In this document: positions 61,913 through 64,000 of the stretch, one piece after another
How positions within the stretch are numbered: the first letter of the stretch is position 1
Layout: the number at the start of each line of letters is the position of its first letter
Origin: W0P28-013 sp963659365
Lineage (GTDB): Bacteria > Bacteroidota > Bacteroidia > Bacteroidales > Paludibacteraceae
NCBI GenBank assembly: GCA_963659365.1
Contig: CAVKTI010000006.1
Location: 1 to 64,000 of the forward strand
Direction: 5' to 3'
Length of the DNA: 64,000 nucleotides
The notes under the pieces: generated by a model
What the model was told of the DNA's origin: nothing
What the model saw: only the letters and a program-made list of their open reading frames with translations
The model's database searches: none
Program-made: the position numbers and the translations under genes

Positions 61913-61944
61913 CAAAAATACTACTTATTTTTATTATATGCAAA
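61913..61944 (-). promoter_or_regulatory. Prophage promoter ahead of the packaging operon
   Basis: Read on the minus strand: TTTG (61944-61941), a 20-nt spacer, TATTTTTG (61920-61913). It starts 19 nt before the small 94-residue gene and could drive methyltransferase, terminase and downstream tail genes. Confidence 0.8.
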
Positions 61945-62074
61945 TGTTTTTCGTTTGAACACCTTATTTTTTATAATAACCGTTACGCGCCGCGTGGCTT
62001 TTTTGTTTGAAATTGTGGATATATTTTTGCCCATCGCTCCGCCGAGCGCATGGTGCGGCACGCAACGGTTGTTG

Positions 62075-62383
62075 TTAGTCCCGAAAGCCCAGCAGACGGT
62101 CGAACTCCGCCAGTGCCTTTTCGTAATCTTTGGCAAACATGGTGCGTTTGCTTTCGGGCGACAGTATTGCCTGAAATAGGCTATCGAAGCGGTCGAACTC
62201 TTTGTCTATGCGGTTGGCACTCTGCTTTATGTCGCGCACCAATAGTCCGTAGCGGCGCGTTATCGCTTCAGCCTGTTCGAGATGGTTAATGCCGAGCGAG
62301 AAAAGTAGGTACACGGCTGACAGGTGCAGGTTCAGTGTGTCCCATTCGGGACTTTCGACGAGTTGTTTTCGTGCATTGTTCAT
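62075..62383 (-). CDS. Small helical phage protein
   Basis: A 102-residue helical protein with repeated charged heptads (RIDKEFDRFDSLFQ). No motif is recognised. It ends 131 nt before the promoter at 61944, so it belongs to the upstream early-type genes. Confidence 0.6.
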   Translation of the reverse strand: MNNARKQLVESPEWDTLNLHLSAVYLLFSLGINHLEQAEAITRRYGLLVRDIKQSANRIDKEFDRFDSLFQAILSPESKRTMFAKDYEKALAEFDRLLGFRD

Positions 62384-62427
62384 ACCAGTGTCAGTTGTCG
62401 GTTAGTCGTTTTTCTATTATCAATTTT

Positions 62428-63036
62428 TCAGTCTATCCAGCGAATACCGCATTGGTGGCGTTGTTCGCGTGTCATCTGTCGCGCCTCGTAGGTGGTGTAG
62501 CGGCGGCGGTAGTCGGTCAGCCCGAGTCGATCGGCATCGGCTTGGTAGAGTAGCATTTGCACGCCGTCCACCGTGGCACAGACGATAGGTTTATGCGGCT
62601 TACGGCTCTCTTCGATGCGCGCAAATTCGGCACTATCGATGATATGTACCTGTCGGTCGATTTGCAAAAACTCGGCGACACGAAAGTCGCGATAAGGGTG
62701 GTGGCGTAGCATATAATCGACCGCATAGCGCGTCCGCTCTACGCTCCAGTGTAGGGCTGCCACTTGGTCGGCAAGCACCGTCCAAAATGTTATCTGCTGC
62801 CCATTGGGGGCTTGGTAGGCGGTGTTCATTGCAGGAAAATTGACCGCGAGGCGAAGAATATACGGCATCACATCGCCGATGGTGGCTGGCGGATAGATAC
62901 GGAATTCCGATAGCCCACTATTACTCGCGTCGGTTTGTCCCTGCAACCCAACCTGCCGCAATTGATTGAGCGATGTCGGTGAGGTCGACAGCGTGCTTGG
63001 CATTGCTCGTTTGATTACTTGTTCGATGGTGTCCAT
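62428..63036 (-). CDS. Phage protein of unknown function
   Basis: A 202-residue protein. Its N-terminal 38 codons overlap the gene upstream by 116 nt in another frame; a shorter start (for example Met57, in IGDVMPYI) would avoid this. The middle has a WSVERTRYAVDYML helix. No family is recognised. Position beside the HTH protein suggests a replication or early role. Confidence 0.6.
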   Translation of the reverse strand: MDTIEQVIKRAMPSTLSTSPTSLNQLRQVGLQGQTDASNSGLSEFRIYPPATIGDVMPYILRLAVNFPAMNTAYQAPNGQQITFWTVLADQVAALHWSVERTRYAVDYMLRHHPYRDFRVAEFLQIDRQVHIIDSAEFARIEESRKPHKPIVCATVDGVQMLLYQADADRLGLTDYRRRYTTYEARQMTREQRHQCGIRWID

Positions 63037-63652
63037 TGTTTTGTGTGTTTGTGTTTGATTGTTGATTCCGTTTCTTTTCCCAAGTGATGACCGCCGCCCG
63101 CCAGTTTTTCATTGGCGTTTTGCCAACCAGCCACCCTTTCGATTCGTAGAAATAGTAGAACTCCTCGGCGTTGATTCCATTTTTGCGCTGTACGCAGTAG
63201 TCGGCGACCTCTTCGATTGTCGGTTTTTGGAATTTTTTCTGTTTCTCCTCGCGCGTATTACTATCTCTCTCTATTATATAATTATTATAATTATTATCTA
63301 TATATAGGGTGTGGGGGGTGTCAATTTGCGAGGGGTGGGGTGGCAGATTGCAAGGGGTCGCAACTTGCGAGGGGTTGCAGTTTGCGAGGGGTCTGCAGGT
63401 ATAGATAGTAGGCTTGCCGCTCTGCTTTTTCTCTTCTAAAAGTCCAGCGGCAACAAGGCGTTGGATTACCCGCCGTGCCGTATCACTGCTGGCATTGAGC
63501 CATTGCGCGATGTAGGCGATTGGTTGGCCGAAGCCGCCTTTGTAGCCATAGATAAGCGCATAGACAAATGTTTCGTCAGAGGTTAGTCCGAGTTGATTGA
63601 CCATCCACCCATGAATGGTTACATAGTTGCTATCTTTGATTTTTTGTTTCAT
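62921..63652 (-). CDS. Helix-turn-helix replication-type protein
   Basis: A 243-residue protein. Residues about 10-85 form a winged-helix domain like phage replication initiators (IAQWLNASSDTARRVIQRL is the recognition region). A Pro/Asn/Thr-rich linker follows, then a C-terminal segment EEVADYCVQRKNGINAEEF and KNWRAAVITWEK like the DnaD/replisome-organiser tail. It probably loads or guides the replicative helicase; exact family open. Confidence 0.7.
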   Translation of the reverse strand: MKQKIKDSNYVTIHGWMVNQLGLTSDETFVYALIYGYKGGFGQPIAYIAQWLNASSDTARRVIQRLVAAGLLEEKKQSGKPTIYTCRPLANCNPSQVATPCNLPPHPSQIDTPHTLYIDNNYNNYIIERDSNTREEKQKKFQKPTIEEVADYCVQRKNGINAEEFYYFYESKGWLVGKTPMKNWRAAVITWEKKRNQQSNTNTQNNGHHRTSNQTSNAKHAVDLTDIAQSIAAGWVAGTNRRE

Positions 63653-63653
63653 G

Positions 63654-64000
63654 TCAGAACGGCGTGGCGTTTAGTTCGATTTGCAATCCTCTTGTTGCTG
63701 CAATGGTAGTTTTCCCTGTTTGAGCGATTATTTCGTGGCAAAACTCATCTGCGTGGCTATTTTGGGCAGATAAATGGACGAGTACTATCTGCACCAACTG
63801 GCTGATGTCGTTTGCCGCAAGAAATTCTTTGAGGTGTTCGAGCGAAAAGTGGCTGTTGAGTGTACGCTGCATGACTGCCTCGGGTACGATTCCCGCCTCG
63901 ACATTGGCTCGGAGCAGCGGCAGCGAGTAGTTGCATTCTATCATCAGGTGGTTGAGGCGTGGAATGCGATAGCGCAGGTAGTAGGTGTCGGTGGCAAAGA
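63654..64000 (-). CDS. MBL-fold metallohydrolase, partial
   Basis: Only the C-terminal 115 or so residues are visible, since the gene runs past 64000. The frame continues upstream of Met at 63944 with FATDTYY, then IECNYS, and later LVHLSAQNSHA, which match the late motifs of metallo-beta-lactamase-fold hydrolases (Asp, then the His of the HLS segment). The N-terminal metal motif is out of view. Many phages carry such a protein near replication genes. Confidence 0.75.
   Translation of the reverse strand, partial: FATDTYYLRYRIPRLNHLMIECNYSLPLLRANVEAGIVPEAVMQRTLNSHFSLEHLKEFLAANDISQLVQIVLVHLSAQNSHADEFCHEIIAQTGKTTIAATRGLQIELNATPF

Larger units (their letters stand above)
33195..64000 (-). mobile_element. 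Prophage, left end through window edge
   Basis: A continuous run of about 35 tightly packed phage genes, nearly all on the minus strand, includes small and large terminase, portal, MuF head protein, scaffold, capsid, connectors, tail chaperones with a frameshift, tape measure, tail hub, fibres and lysis genes. The long tape measure and chaperone frameshift point to a long, probably non-contractile, tail. The host-type low-complexity gap repeats stop here. No integrase, repressor or transposase is visible; the right part lies beyond 64000. Confidence 0.92.

Noticed and set aside
33195..64000. Mu-type transposable phage
   Set aside because: MuF also occurs in many non-transposing phages. No MuA or MuB-like transposase is seen in the visible part, so this is undecided rather than supported.

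Overview
The window looks like a chromosome segment of an anaerobic Bacteroidales bacterium (Bacteroidota) that carries an integrated prophage cut off by the right edge. The host call rests on three things. Many genes have the Bacteroidota promoter form (TTTG or TTG, a spacer of about 20 nt, then TAnnTTTG). A secreted nuclease ends in a type IX secretion C-terminal domain. The core gene set also fits: TonB, sigma-54, an EF-G2-type paralog with an altered catalytic site, and a MurA with Asp at the active-site Cys position.

Positions 1-33 kb hold host housekeeping genes: tRNA-Gly, a ZIP transporter and CorA, murB and murA, a C26-M19 peptidase fusion, rpoN, a DUF1460 amidase and tonB. The acetate/acyl-CoA genes pta and ackA (with a four-helix-bundle gene between them) and an acetyl-CoA hydrolase/CoA-transferase follow. 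Then come a 5-formyl-THF ligase, a histidine kinase, an alkaline-phosphatase-fold membrane enzyme, rsgA, an outer-membrane barrel protein, frr, recJ, the EF-G2-like gene, a T9SS nuclease, pssA, initiator tRNA-fMet, a small lipoprotein, pdxB and a TtcA-like gene. Gaps between host genes are filled with degenerate low-complexity repeats. A 204-bp MITE-like element occurs twice, at 16.8 kb and 30.9 kb.

From about 33.2 kb to the end is a tailed prophage, almost all on the minus strand. In transcription order (right to left) it has an MBL-fold protein, a helix-turn-helix replication-type protein, small genes, a ParB-methyltransferase, a PLD-like protein, the terminases, two small genes, frameshifting tail chaperones, tape measure, tail hub, portal, and a MuF protein with a C-terminal ADP-ribosyltransferase domain. 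After a plus-strand moron come a coiled-coil protein, scaffold, capsid, connectors, tail tube, fibres, a u-spanin candidate, a BspA-like protein, an M15 endolysin, a VRR-NUC nuclease and a zincin-like gene. The TAC-tape-measure-hub block lies between terminase and portal, away from the tail tube, which is unusual. No integrase is visible.

The most striking locus is 43.45-47.46 kb. The MuF head protein ends in an intact R-S-E ADP-ribosyltransferase domain. Convergent to it, with overlapping stop codons, lies a small operon with its own two near-consensus promoters: an ADP-ribosylglycohydrolase and a 107-residue protein of unknown function. I read this as a virion-delivered toxin with a lysogen-expressed antidote. 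A second notable element is a probable 88-nt prophage small RNA at 37.45 kb with its own promoter and terminator, previously unannotated as far as I can tell.
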